In this document: positions 1 through 8,028 of the stretch, piece by piece
How positions within the stretch are numbered: position 1 is the stretch's first letter
Layout: the number at the start of each line of letters is the position of its first letter
Source: CALKHT01 sp964511575
GTDB taxonomy: Bacteria; Planctomycetota; Phycisphaerae; Phycisphaerales; Phycisphaeraceae
Assembly: GCA_964511575.1 (NCBI GenBank)
Contig: CAZEFM010000040.1
Span: forward strand, 1-31,528
Direction of reading: 5' to 3'
Length of the DNA: 31,528 nt
Made by a program: the position numbers and the translations under genes
The notes under the pieces: generated by a model
Database searches by the model: none
What the model saw: the letters and a program-made list of their open reading frames with translations, nothing else
Told to the model about the DNA's origin: nothing

Positions 1-1
1 C

Positions 2-1387
2 GAGCGGGTGCTGGCGTGCATGCTGGAGACGGAGCGTGAGCTGTACAAGCTGGGCGTTCCGGTCAAGACGCGTCACAACGAAGTCGCCCCGGCGCAGTAC
101 GAGATCGCGCCGGTGTACGAGAACGCCAACGTTGCGGCCGACCACCAGCAGTTGGTGATGATGACGTTGCGTCGGGTGGCGCAGAAGTATGGCATGGAGT
201 GTCTGCTGCACGAGAAGCCGTTCGCGGGTGTGAACGGTTCGGGCAAGCACCTGAACTGGTCGCTGGGCAATGCGACGCAGGGCAACCTGCTGGAGCCGGG
301 CGACACGCCTCACGAGAACGCGCAGTTCCTGGTGTTCTGCGCGGCGGTGATTCGTGCGGTGCACAAGTACGCCCACCTGCTGCGTGCGGTGATCGCCCAT
401 GCAGGCAACGACCATCGCCTGGGCGCCAACGAAGCGCCGCCCGCGATCATCTCGATCGTCCTCGGCGATCAGCTCACGGATGTGTTCGAGCAGATCAAGA
501 AGGGCAAGGTCGAAAGCTCGAAGGCTGCGGGGACGCTGACGGTTGGGGTGGACACGCTGCCGCCGCTGCCGCGTCATGCCGGCGACCGCAACCGCACCAG
601 CCCGTTCGCGTTCACGGGCAACAAGTTCGAGTTCCGCGCGGTGGGTTCGGCGCAGTCGCTGGCGGGGCCGATGGTCGCGTTGAACACGATCGTCGCCGAC
701 TCGCTGGACTACATTGCCACGCAGTTGGAAAGTGAACTGGCGGGCAACGGCGTGGAGAAGGACAAGTTCAACAAGGCGGTGCAGAAGGTGCTGCAGAAGA
801 TCGTGCAGGAGCACGACGCGATCGTGTTCAACGGCGACGGCTACTCGCAGGAGTGGCACGAGGAAGCGGCGCGGCGCGGCCTGCCGAACCTCAAGACGAC
901 GGCCGAGGCGCTGCCGGTGCTTGGTTCGCCGGAGATCATCGAGGTGTTCGAGCGGTACAACGTGCTTTCCCGCCGCGAACTGGAAAGCCGCCGCGACATC
1001 TATCTGGAGCAGTACTGCAAGGCGATCCGCGTGGAAAGCCTGCTGACCGTGGAGATGGCGCGGACGCAGATCTTCCCGGCCGCCATCCGTTACCAGGGCG
1101 AACTGGCGAGCACGTGTGCCAACCTCAAGGCGGTGGGCTACACGTTCGACACCGACACGCTGGACAAGGTTACGGCGCTGGTCAAGGGCCTGCAGGACAG
1201 CATTGTCGAGCTCGACCGCGTGTCGAAGGAAGAGCACCACGACCTTGTGGAAGAGGCGCGTCACTTCTGCTGCACGGTGAAGCCGGCGATCGAGAAGGTG
1301 CGTGGCTTCGCCGATGAGCTGGAGGGCATCGTGGCGGACGATCTGTGGCCGCTGCCGACGTATCAGGAAATGCTCTTCATCAAGTAA
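2..1387 (+). CDS. glnN: Glutamine synthetase type III, C-terminal part (5' end outside window)
   Basis: The enzyme joins ammonia to glutamate using ATP in the cytoplasm. About 461 residues are present. GSIII proteins are usually a little over 700 residues, so roughly the first third lies upstream of the window; the frame is open to the window edge and no start is claimed. Diagnostic GSIII blocks are seen: KTRHNEVAPAQYE (fragment residues 22-34), HEKPFAGVNGSGKH (70-83), and a NRTSPFAFTGNKFEFRAVGS block near residue 200. These carry the metal- and nucleotide-binding residues of the family. The C-terminal helical region typical of GSIII follows, and the protein ends in LPTYQEMLFIK. A strong intrinsic terminator sits 28 bp after the stop, so this is the last gene of its transcript. 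Identity is secure; the missing N-terminus cannot be judged. Confidence 0.96.
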   Translation, partial: ERVLACMLETERELYKLGVPVKTRHNEVAPAQYEIAPVYENANVAADHQQLVMMTLRRVAQKYGMECLLHEKPFAGVNGSGKHLNWSLGNATQGNLLEPGDTPHENAQFLVFCAAVIRAVHKYAHLLRAVIAHAGNDHRLGANEAPPAIISIVLGDQLTDVFEQIKKGKVESSKAAGTLTVGVDTLPPLPRHAGDRNRTSPFAFTGNKFEFRAVGSAQSLAGPMVALNTIVADSLDYIATQLESELAGNGVEKDKFNKAVQKVLQKIVQEHDAIVFNGDGYSQEWHEEAARRGLPNLKTTAEALPVLGSPEIIEVFERYNVLSRRELESRRDIYLEQYCKAIRVESLLTVEMARTQIFPAAIRYQGELASTCANLKAVGYTFDTDTLDKVTALVKGLQDSIVELDRVSKEEHHDLVEEARHFCCTVKPAIEKVRGFADELEGIVADDLWPLPTYQEMLFIK

Positions 1388-1415
1388 GACGCGACCATCC
1401 ATTGAACCCCTGACC

Positions 1416-1459
1416 CGGGGCGGGCGCGCCACTGAGGCGTGCCCGCCCCGTTTTGTTTT
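1416..1459 (+). terminator. Rho-independent terminator of glnN
   Basis: The 10-bp arm CGGGGCGGGC (1416-1425) pairs with GCCCGCCCCG (1441-1450). The stem continues inward as GCGCC/GGCGT around a 5-nt loop. The T-rich tract TTTTGTTTT follows at 1451-1459. It lies between glnN and murQ and should separate their transcription. Confidence 0.93.
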
Positions 1460-1522
1460 GGTGGAGCGTGCATGTGGCGGGGGGCGCTGTGGATCGGCGT
1501 CGCATGCACTAAGCTATCGCGC

Positions 1523-2479
1523 ATGTCGCACGATACCACCCCGCCGCCGGATCGCCGTTCGCTGCTTACGGAGCAGCGGTTGCCCGCATCGCGCGCGATC
1601 GATGCGATGTCGGTGCGTGAAGTGCTCGAGGTGATCAACGATGCGGATGCATCCATCGCGGGAGTTGTTCGCACGGCACTCGATGCGATTGCGCAGGTGG
1701 TGACGCTTGCCACGCGGTCGCTGAAGCAGGGCGGCAGGTTGATTTACCTCGGTGCGGGAACGAGCGGTCGGCTGGGGGTGCTGGATGCCGCGGAGTGTCC
1801 GCCGACGTTTCATTGCGATCCGAACGAGGTGGTGGGGGTGATTGCCGGGGGGGATGCGGCGCTTCGGCGCAGCAGCGAGGGCATGGAAGATGACCCGCAT
1901 GGCGCTCGGGAGGCGCTTGAAGCGCTGGCGGTGGGGGTGAACGACACGGTGCTGGGCATCGCGGCCGGGGGGACGACGTCTTACGTCTGGGGTGGTTTGC
2001 AGATCGCTCAGTCTCGCGGTGCGAAGGTGGCGATGCTGATGTGCGTGCCGTTGGCGGATTTGCCGGAGCCCGCAGCCGGTGTCCTGCGCAAGGTGGATGC
2101 GGTGATTGAGCTGCCGGTTGGGGCGGAGGTGATCACCGGTTCAACGCGGATGAAAGCGGGCACCGCCACGAAGATGGCGTTGAACATGATCAGCACTGCG
2201 ACGATGGTGCAGCGCGGCAAGGTGTGGGGCAACCTCATGGTCGATGTGCGCGCGACCAATGCCAAGCTGCGCGATCGGGCGGCACGGATTCTCGAAGAGC
2301 AGTGCGACCTTGACCGCGAAGCCGCGCTGCGATTGCTCGATGAAGCGCAGGGCAGGGTGAAACTCGCGCTTGTCATGGCGAAGCGTGGCGTCACGCGCGA
2401 TGAAGCGCAGACGCTGCTTGATCAGCATCAGCAGCAGTTGCGGCCGATCCTTGGCGAACCGAAGTGGACAATCCAATAA
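1523..2479 (+). CDS. murQ: N-acetylmuramic acid 6-phosphate etherase
   Basis: MurQ cleaves the lactyl ether of MurNAc-6-phosphate, giving GlcNAc-6-phosphate and D-lactate in cell-wall sugar recycling. The protein is 318 residues with one SIS (sugar isomerase) domain. The SIS phosphate-binding loop GAGTSGR is at 77-83. The two glutamates known to be catalytic in the family are present as E91 (AAECPPTF) and E122 (EGMED), with the same 31-residue spacing as in the E. coli enzyme. GSTRMKAGTATK is also conserved. The ATG at 1523 is preferred over an in-frame upstream extension to 1439, because the extension would overlap the terminator and encodes nothing conserved. No Shine-Dalgarno site is seen; a weak -10-like TAAGCT (1510-1515) lies 7 nt before the ATG. 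No anmK or murP neighbour is visible. Confidence 0.95.
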   Translation: MSHDTTPPPDRRSLLTEQRLPASRAIDAMSVREVLEVINDADASIAGVVRTALDAIAQVVTLATRSLKQGGRLIYLGAGTSGRLGVLDAAECPPTFHCDPNEVVGVIAGGDAALRRSSEGMEDDPHGAREALEALAVGVNDTVLGIAAGGTTSYVWGGLQIAQSRGAKVAMLMCVPLADLPEPAAGVLRKVDAVIELPVGAEVITGSTRMKAGTATKMALNMISTATMVQRGKVWGNLMVDVRATNAKLRDRAARILEEQCDLDREAALRLLDEAQGRVKLALVMAKRGVTRDEAQTLLDQHQQQLRPILGEPKWTIQ

Positions 2480-2483
2480 AGCG

Positions 2484-2548
2484 GGGGAGGCACCGCGGAG
2501 GAACGCGCTTCAACACAAGGTTGAGCGCGAGCACCGCCATGCCTCCCC
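2484..2548. terminator. Nested hairpin between convergent murQ and pfp
   Basis: GGGGAGGCA (2484-2492) pairs perfectly with TGCCTCCCC (2540-2548). Inside it GCGCTTCAAC (2505-2514) pairs with GTTGAGCGC (2520-2528) with one bulged base. The structure fills the gap between two convergent genes, so a bidirectional terminator is the simplest reading. No T-run follows on either strand. Confidence 0.5.
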
Positions 2549-2575
2549 GTCGCTGTTTGATGATGTTGCGTGGCG

Positions 2576-3775
2576 TTACTTGAGCAGTTCCACCACAGGC
2601 AGCTCGCCCACGAGCGGTCGAACGTAATCGACAAAGGCAGGGGCGATGTTGTTGTCGTCGATGATGTGGGCGGGGTCCATGTGTCGGGTTTTGGCGGCGA
2701 CGTCGGCAAGGTTGACGCGTTCGAAGCTCACCTGATACGGGACGTTGGACACGCGCTTGATGGCGACGGAGCCGTCGATATCGCCCGACATCGCCAGTTC
2801 CGCGGCCTTGCGGCCGGCCGCCCGCGCTTCGGCGGCATCCGTTGCCGACACGCAGCCCGCGAACGATCGCTGCATGTAGCCGAACGTGTCGGCGCGGACG
2901 CGCAGCTTGCCCGAGAGCTTGTTCTTGATCGATGCGGCGAGGAAGTCGCCCAGCGCGCCGGTGCCGGAAAGCTGCACGTTGCCGTGCGCATCCTTTTCGA
3001 TTTCCTCGGCGAGCTTCACGACCATCGGCGTGCCATCCTTGTCGTGAATGCCTTCGCTCACGACGATGAGGCAGCGGCCCTGCCTGCTGTAAATGCGGTC
3101 GACATCCGCGATGAACTTGTCTTCATCGAAGGCGACTTCGGGCACGTAGATCAGGTGCGGGCCATCGTCGTCGTTCTGCCGGGCGAGCACGCTCGCGGCG
3201 GTGAGGAAGCCGGCGTGCCGTCCCATGACGACGTCGATCTTGATGCCCGGCAGAGCGCGGTTGTCGAGGTTGTCACCCATCACCGCGTGCGCGACGAACT
3301 TGGCGGCGGAGCCGAAGCCCGGCGTGTGGTCGTTGCACATCAGGTCGTTGTCGATGGTCTTGGGCACGTGGAAGCAGCGCAGCTCGTATCCGCTCTGGTT
3401 CGACAGTTCGTTGACGATGCGGCAGGTGTCGGAGCTGTCGTTGCCGCCGATGTAGAAGAAGTAGCGGACATTTCGCTTTTCGAGCGCCTGGAAAATGCGC
3501 TGGCAGTATTCGGCATCGGGCTTGTCGCGGCTGGAGCCGAGCGCAGCCGACGGCGTTTGGGCGACGCGGTCGAGCTTGTCCTGACTGATTGCCTTGAGGT
3601 CGATGAACTGTTCGTTGACGATGCCGCGCACCCCGTGCACCGCGCCGTAGATGTGTTCCACTTCCGCATGCTGGCGCAGCTTTTCGACGACGCCGACGAG
3701 CGACTGGTTGATGACGGCCGTGGGACCACCCGACTGGCCGATGACAGCATTGCCGCGCACGATGTTCGCACTCAT
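2576..3775 (-). CDS. pfp: PPi-type 6-phosphofructokinase (diphosphate--fructose-6-phosphate 1-phosphotransferase)
   Basis: The enzyme phosphorylates fructose 6-phosphate to fructose 1,6-bisphosphate in glycolysis; the PPi-linked form is reversible. The protein is 399 residues with one PFK domain. The donor loop is GQSGGPTAV (13-21), the metal and donor motif is GGNDSSDT (110-117), the catalytic motif is PKTIDND (138-144) and the sugar-phosphate motif is MGRHAG (184-189). Two positions indicate pyrophosphate rather than ATP as donor: Asp113 where ATP enzymes have Gly (GGDGS), and Lys139 where they have Gly (PGTIDND). The ATG at 3775 follows GGAGG (3786-3790) by 10 nt; an in-frame extension to 3919 crosses the promoter and is not conserved. 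It converges on murQ. Donor choice is inferred from these residues only. Confidence 0.92.
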   Translation of the reverse strand: MSANIVRGNAVIGQSGGPTAVINQSLVGVVEKLRQHAEVEHIYGAVHGVRGIVNEQFIDLKAISQDKLDRVAQTPSAALGSSRDKPDAEYCQRIFQALEKRNVRYFFYIGGNDSSDTCRIVNELSNQSGYELRCFHVPKTIDNDLMCNDHTPGFGSAAKFVAHAVMGDNLDNRALPGIKIDVVMGRHAGFLTAASVLARQNDDDGPHLIYVPEVAFDEDKFIADVDRIYSRQGRCLIVVSEGIHDKDGTPMVVKLAEEIEKDAHGNVQLSGTGALGDFLAASIKNKLSGKLRVRADTFGYMQRSFAGCVSATDAAEARAAGRKAAELAMSGDIDGSVAIKRVSNVPYQVSFERVNLADVAAKTRHMDPAHIIDDNNIAPAFVDYVRPLVGELPVVELLK

Positions 3776-3855
3776 CGCTGAATAACCTCCACAAAACGCA
3801 TCTTCAAAAGGGTAGTGTTGTGACGCTCCCCCCGCCTCCCCGGTCGAATTGGGCC

Positions 3856-3883
3856 ATTGTAGGGAATGATGACGGGAGGGCAA
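3856..3883 (-). promoter_or_regulatory. Candidate sigma70-type promoter of pfp
   Basis: On the minus strand a -35-like TTGCCC (3883-3878) is separated by 16 bp from a -10-like TACAAT (3861-3856). Transcription would begin near 3849, about 75 nt before the pfp ATG, and the leader would contain the GGAGG site. Confidence 0.5.
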
Positions 3884-3895
3884 AATGGGGGGAGA

Positions 3896-4004
3896 GAGAG
3901 GCACGAAGGGGAAAGGCATTTAGCACGCGGCGATAACGCGCACCGGAAACCGACCAAAAACAAACGCCTGCGTGCCTCCGTGCGGTGTGCCTTCGTGCCT
4001 TCCC
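3896..4004. repeat. Inverted pair of CTTCGTGCC-type short repeats
   Basis: AGGCACGAAGG (3899-3909) is the exact reverse complement of CCTTCGTGCCT (3990-4000). The right side is a run of related 7-9 bp units, with CGTGC or GTGCC recurring four times between 3970 and 4000. The pair fills the gap between pfp and the rhomboid gene, and its right end lies 2 bp before the rhomboid stop codon. No coding sequence is seen here. Confidence 0.5.
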
Positions 4005-4005
4005 C

Positions 4006-5202
4006 TCACCCCATTTCCGCCATGACCGATTGCGCCAGCGCTCGCTGGTCGGGGTCGTGCAGGCGGGGCAGGGCGTTGGTGAGCAGTTCCTTGGCGCGGC
4101 TGCCCTGCTGGAGGTAGCGGGCGTAGACCAGGGCGAGAATCAGTTCGACCTGTTCACGCTGCGGATAGTTGCGATAGACCTGCAGGAACAGTTCGTATGC
4201 CCGTGCCGCCAGCGCGTATCGCCCCATGGACATGAGGTGGTTGGCGATGTCGAGCTGGCTCTGCTGACTGAGGGATTGGCGGGGGTCGAGCTCCAGCAGT
4301 TGGCTGTAGTACCCGGCGGCGGCGTCCAGATCGTGCGCGTTGAGCGCATCATAGATCCGGGCACGCATCTGCATGATTTCCTGTTCACGCGCGGACAGTG
4401 CGGGCGAAGCGCCACGGCGGGGCGGATCGCCCACGTGCGGTCGATCCCACGGCTGGTAGCCACGCCGCTGCGTCAGGTCGCGGAACTGCGCTCTTCGGCG
4501 GCGATGGGCGATCAGGGCGGGCAGGTCGTACGGTTCGCGCGGGAGCAGGCGCACCCATAACATCGACATGCCGATCAGGAAGCCGTAGCCATACCCCGAC
4601 AGGTGCGCCAGGTACGCCACACCGCCCGCGCCGAGCATGTGCATGAAGATGTTCTGGATGATCTGGAAGACGATGAGCACGATGCTGGAGATCTCGAACG
4701 TGCCCACGTAGAAGTAGAACCAATAGAAGATGGTGACGTTGACCAGTGGGAACAGTGCCAGGTACGCGCCGGTCACGCCTGCGATGGACCCGCTGGCGCC
4801 GATCACGGGCGCGATTTCGACGGCAGCATGTCCCAGGCCGGCGAATATCCCTCCAGCGAGGTAGAACGCCAGATAACCCACCCGTCCAAAGCGGTCTTCC
4901 AGCGCGTTGCCGAACACGTAAAGGAAGATCATGTTGCCGACGAGATGCATCCAGTCGCCGTGGAGGAACTGGTAGGTGATGAACTGGTAGAGCTGTGGGT
5001 CTTCAGGCCAGAGGTAGTAGTTGAGGACGGGGAATCGTTGCAGGACGTATTCCAGGGGCACGCCGTCGTACATGGCGTAGCTTGCCTGGGTGATTTGTCG
5101 GGTGGTGGCGATGAAGATGATGACGTTGACCGCGACGAGGGTGTAGTTGACCCATGGTGTGATGCGCTGGCGGCGATCGGTGCGGATAGGGAAAAAGAGC
5201 AT
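4006..5202 (-). CDS. Rhomboid-family intramembrane serine protease with C-terminal TPR-like region
   Basis: Rhomboids cleave membrane proteins within or near their membrane segments. The protein is 398 residues. The rhomboid domain spans about 15-220 with at least six hydrophobic segments. The catalytic pair is intact: Ser137 in GASGSIAG and His200 in AHLSGYGYG. The conserved HGDWMHLVGN block is at 81-90. A basic, charged linker (about 221-275) leads to a helical C-terminal region (about 280-398) that looks like tetratricopeptide repeats: ARIYDALNAHDLDAAAGYYS, then an AARAYELFLQVY unit and a further AL/YA unit. TPR regions bind proteins, so this half may present substrates or partners (inference). 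The zinc-ribbon gene lies 51 bp upstream on the same strand and may be co-transcribed. No clear Shine-Dalgarno site precedes the ATG. Confidence 0.9.
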   Translation of the reverse strand: MLFFPIRTDRRQRITPWVNYTLVAVNVIIFIATTRQITQASYAMYDGVPLEYVLQRFPVLNYYLWPEDPQLYQFITYQFLHGDWMHLVGNMIFLYVFGNALEDRFGRVGYLAFYLAGGIFAGLGHAAVEIAPVIGASGSIAGVTGAYLALFPLVNVTIFYWFYFYVGTFEISSIVLIVFQIIQNIFMHMLGAGGVAYLAHLSGYGYGFLIGMSMLWVRLLPREPYDLPALIAHRRRRAQFRDLTQRRGYQPWDRPHVGDPPRRGASPALSAREQEIMQMRARIYDALNAHDLDAAAGYYSQLLELDPRQSLSQQSQLDIANHLMSMGRYALAARAYELFLQVYRNYPQREQVELILALVYARYLQQGSRAKELLTNALPRLHDPDQRALAQSVMAEMG

Positions 5203-5253
5203 GGGCGCGTGACGGGGTTGACGGTGACGGCCGAAACAGGGGCGCGGCGGGCG

Positions 5254-5817
5254 CTACTCGCTGGTGCTGACCGCTGATTGTACGCCTTCCCCGCCGGTCG
5301 TGTCCGGGCCATCGGCCTGACTGAGCAGGATGAGCACGGCGATGAGCAGCGCGATCGCCACCGCCATGGCGACGCCGGCGAGCATCTGCCGCTTGCGATT
5401 GCGGTTGCGTACGGTGCGCATGCGTCTGCGTTGGCGGCGGAACTCGGCGGCGAGACTGGCGACCGAGGCGGCGGCGTCATCTTCCGGCGCGGCAGCGGGA
5501 ACTGCGGGGCGCGGTTCGGGAGCGCTCGTCGCCGTGGCGGCGGTGGTGGCGTGACCGGCCGGCTCCGTGTGGCCGTTCGATCCGTTGGCGCCGTTGCGGG
5601 CGGTGAGATGGGGCATGGGTGCGGCGGGACAGGCGAACTCGGCGTACAACCGCTGCAGCGCCTCGCCGGTCGCGTTGTTGACCTGCCGTCGGATGAGGTC
5701 GGCGTGGACGACGAACCTTCTGCGGCAACCTTCGCAGTCGACCACCGCGCCGATGCGGACGAACGGGCCGCGCATCACGCGTTTGCAGGCTGGGCAGGAT
5801 AGTTCGTAAACAACCAT
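5254..5817 (-). CDS. Zinc-ribbon protein with C-terminal membrane anchor
   Basis: The protein is 187 residues and its function is not known. The N-terminus has two CxxC pairs, CPAC (8-11) and CEGC (28-31), which form a likely zinc ribbon. A short helical stretch follows, then an Ala/Pro/Gly-rich linker (about 65-125), a strongly basic RRQRRRMRTVRNRNRKRQ segment, and one membrane helix (about 145-167) with a short acidic tail. By the positive-inside rule the ribbon should be cytoplasmic. The ATG at 5817 begins MVVYELSCPAC, just before the ribbon; the frame continues upstream to 5952 but that extension is unlike a structured domain. It is probably transcribed with the rhomboid gene downstream. 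Confidence 0.75.
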   Translation of the reverse strand: MVVYELSCPACKRVMRGPFVRIGAVVDCEGCRRRFVVHADLIRRQVNNATGEALQRLYAEFACPAAPMPHLTARNGANGSNGHTEPAGHATTAATATSAPEPRPAVPAAAPEDDAAASVASLAAEFRRQRRRMRTVRNRNRKRQMLAGVAMAVAIALLIAVLILLSQADGPDTTGGEGVQSAVSTSE

Positions 5818-6162
5818 GGACACGCGAATACGGCCGTCGTGCAACGCCGGGGAGACGTTCACGGCGGTCTGGTTCACAGGCGGGCCCGATCCGTCGGGCG
5901 GGTCGGTGAGCCCGGAGCGTCGCCGGGCGAGGGCGATACCCTGAGGCGTCACGTTCCGTGCGCCGCGAGGCTATGGCGCGGTTCCTCCGTGTCGCCACGC
6001 CGCATCATTGTAGAAACACGTCGTCCAATCGGCCCGATCTGGGGTCCCCCGGAACCGTTTGTCGGGTCGATCTCGTCAAAGCGCCGCCGAAGTCCACCGC
6101 ATGTCGTTGCTTCCCCGTCGTGGTCGAGGTGTTGCACCTCGGGGTTCCACGATCCACAACGC
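5818..6162. other. Intergenic region between two minus-strand genes
   Basis: No convincing gene is seen in these 345 bp. A TACAAT -10-like box lies on the minus strand (6012-6007), about 190 bp before the zinc-ribbon gene, with no good -35. A hairpin at 6119-6151 is listed separately. Confidence 0.5.
6119..6151 (-). terminator. Hairpin just downstream of the SH3-protein gene
   Basis: CGAGGTG (6125-6131) pairs perfectly with CACCTCG (6135-6141) around a TTG loop. The outer arms CGTGG (6119-6123) and CCACG (6147-6151) also pair. It lies 11 bp after the stop of the minus-strand SH3 gene. No T-run follows, so intrinsic termination is uncertain. Confidence 0.4.
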
Positions 6163-7548
6163 TCACGGGGTGGGTTGGCCCTGCGCTTCGAGCACCTCCA
6201 TCTCCTGTACGTCGATCAAATTCAGCTTTAAGGCAGGATCGTACCGCATCTCGCCGTAAATGCCTACCAGTTTGCCCATCATTCGGGCATCGACGTTGGG
6301 CCCCGGCCGAACGTACGCCAGGGTCCGTCCACTGCCGCCGTCCACCAGCCGGTAGAGCCGGGGCAGTCCTTCACCATCATACACGGTGCTGGCGGCGAGC
6401 TTGCCCATGGCGGCGTATCCCCCGGCCCGCATCGCCTGCCGCTCCAGCGCCTTCACATCCACCTTGGGGCGCGACGCCATCTCTTCCTTGAGCTGGTTGC
6501 CCTTCTTGAGAATGTCGGCTACCGCCTTGTTCCGCTCAAGCTGCGCCAGGCGGGTATTGACGATATGCCGGTCCAGTGCGGGCAGTTCCTCGCCGCGCAG
6601 CTTGCGATACTCGGCGATGAGTTCATCGATCGGCTGCTCCACGAGCTCCCGGGTGCTGGCTTCGGCGAACCGCTGCTCAGCCGCCCGCACCGCCGGCGAC
6701 GTTGCCCGGGGCAGGTCGTTGGCTTTGGGCGAATCCTGAGCCGCGGGGGTGGTGGGTGTGGTCGGCTCGACCGGGGTGGTTGGCGTAGCCGGAGTGGTCG
6801 GTTCAGCCGGTTCGGTGGGCTGCGGGGCCGCTTCCTCCTCAACCGGGGCGGGGGTTGGCGTCTCGGGCGTCGCGGGCTCCGCTTCCGGTGTCGGGGTCGG
6901 CTCGGGCATCGGCGTGGGGCGCACCGGCTCAACAGGGGTCACCGGCACGGGGCGCGGCTGGACGGGCTCCGGCTGCGGCCGCACCGGCTCGGGGGCGGGC
7001 TCAGGCTCAACGCCACCCGCCTGGCGGATCTCGGCGGCCGTGGCGCGGCGGACCGTGCCCGGCGCGAGATAAACCCACGCGTTCTTCGGCGAAACGATCT
7101 TATAGAAGCTGTCCACCTCGCCGACGATCTGCACCGTGTCGCCCATCTTGAGGTAGGCATGGGTGCGGAACCAGTCGCGCACCGGCACATCCAAACCCGC
7201 CGCCCGGACCACGGCCCGTTCGGTGTTCACCACACCCGTTCGGCCGTCACCCTTGGCGTCCACGTGGGCCTTGGTGATGATGCTGTAGGTGCCTTCGGGG
7301 GGCTCGATCATCACCCAGCCGGAGAAAACATCCTCCACACGGACGATGGTGCCCTTGTCCAGGCGGTTGACGACATAGAAGTTCTTGGCGGCGCCGGCGC
7401 GGACTTCGACGTTGGCCTCGGTGACGATGCCGACGTAAGGCACATCCTGCCCCGCTGCGGGCAGAACCAGCATCAGCGACACGACGACAGCGGCGGTCCA
7501 TCCCGACCACAGCGTCGCCACGCCCCGAACATTCCAGAAGCGGCTCAT
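6163..7548 (-). CDS. Secreted SH3-like protein with long proline-rich linker
   Basis: The protein is 461 residues and its exact function is unknown. A signal peptide (about 1-33, ending LPAAGQD) sends it across the membrane. Two bacterial SH3-like modules follow: about 35-98 (VEVRAGAAKNFYVV, GWVMIEPPEGTYSI) and 105-165 (AYLKMGDTVQIVGEVDSFYK). Such modules often bind peptidoglycan or peptides. Residues 179-280 form a linker almost wholly of Pro, Glu, Thr, Val and Ala. A charged helical, probably coiled-coil segment follows (285-375), then a compact C-terminal domain with a VGIYGEM core. AGGAG (7562-7558) lies 9 nt before the ATG at 7548 and fixes the start. The frame is open much further upstream to 8829, but that part is antisense to the next gene. 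It is transcribed divergently from the PEP-CTERM-like gene. Confidence 0.85.
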   Translation of the reverse strand: MSRFWNVRGVATLWSGWTAAVVVSLMLVLPAAGQDVPYVGIVTEANVEVRAGAAKNFYVVNRLDKGTIVRVEDVFSGWVMIEPPEGTYSIITKAHVDAKGDGRTGVVNTERAVVRAAGLDVPVRDWFRTHAYLKMGDTVQIVGEVDSFYKIVSPKNAWVYLAPGTVRRATAAEIRQAGGVEPEPAPEPVRPQPEPVQPRPVPVTPVEPVRPTPMPEPTPTPEAEPATPETPTPAPVEEEAAPQPTEPAEPTTPATPTTPVEPTTPTTPAAQDSPKANDLPRATSPAVRAAEQRFAEASTRELVEQPIDELIAEYRKLRGEELPALDRHIVNTRLAQLERNKAVADILKKGNQLKEEMASRPKVDVKALERQAMRAGGYAAMGKLAASTVYDGEGLPRLYRLVDGGSGRTLAYVRPGPNVDARMMGKLVGIYGEMRYDPALKLNLIDVQEMEVLEAQGQPTP

Positions 7549-7790
7549 CAGCGGAATCTCCTGATCGTCTTGCCTGTCCAACTTGCCCAAATGCCCACGC
7601 AGTTTCCCCGCACATCCCCGCGAGGTCAAGCCGGGCAACTCGTCCGGCAGCGGTGTTCCCGGGTGAGTGGCGGGGTGTTCCAGGGAGTCGTGCGCGTGGG
7701 CTTCGACGACAATTAAGTTGCCCATATTACCCTGCTTGCGCGTTTGGCGGTGAGATGGATAAAAAACCGGACAAATCTGCCCCGGAGGTT

Positions 7791-7818
7791 TTGCTTGTCG
7801 CTGGCGGTGTGATAGATT
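7791..7818 (+). promoter_or_regulatory. Candidate promoter of the PEP-CTERM-like gene
   Basis: A -35-like TTGCTT (7791-7796) and a -10-like TAGATT (7813-7818) are spaced by 16 bp. Transcription would start near 7825, leaving a leader of about 200 nt before the start codon. Confidence 0.4.
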
Positions 7819-7918
7819 TTCCGTGTCAAGAGAGAATGGCGATCCGAAGTGGTCGCTGCCCAGCGATGTATCCCGCCTTGCGAGGGGAGGGATCCTGACG
7901 GAACCATTGGAAGAAACG

Positions 7919-7989
7919 GGCGTGGTCATTGGTGACCCCGCCGGCACGGTAGTCCCTCGGTCGCGTGGTGCGGCATCGAAGCTGCCGAG
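7919..7989 (+). promoter_or_regulatory. Structured 5' leader of the PEP-CTERM-like gene
   Basis: The first hairpin has GGCG (7919-7922) plus GGTCA (7924-7928) pairing with TGACC (7933-7937) plus CGCC (7939-7942), with one mismatch and a TTGG loop. In the second, CTCGG (7956-7960) pairs with CCGAG (7985-7989), enclosing CGC/GCG (7962-7964 with 7970-7972). It does not match any riboswitch consensus I could recall. The structure ends about 27 nt before the ribosome-binding site. Confidence 0.4.
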
Positions 7990-8028
7990 CGTCAATGTGC
8001 CATGGAGCACACGAGAAAGGAGACGATG

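Larger units (their letters stand above)
7549..8028. other. 480-bp divergent regulatory region
   Basis: This lies between the minus-strand SH3 gene and the plus-strand PEP-CTERM-like gene. The part nearest the SH3 gene shows only the Shine-Dalgarno site. The right half holds a candidate promoter (7791-7818) and two leader hairpins (7919-7942 and 7956-7989). No conserved open frame is seen. Confidence 0.6.

Noticed and set aside
2570..3781. A 403-codon plus-strand frame opposite pfp.
   Set aside because: It exactly mirrors pfp, has the His/Val/Asp-rich composition of an antisense shadow and matches no family I know.
6740..7010. A repetitive GC-rich stretch that looks like a minisatellite.
   Set aside because: It encodes the Pro/Glu/Thr linker of the SH3 protein; the units are irregular in DNA and follow the amino-acid pattern.
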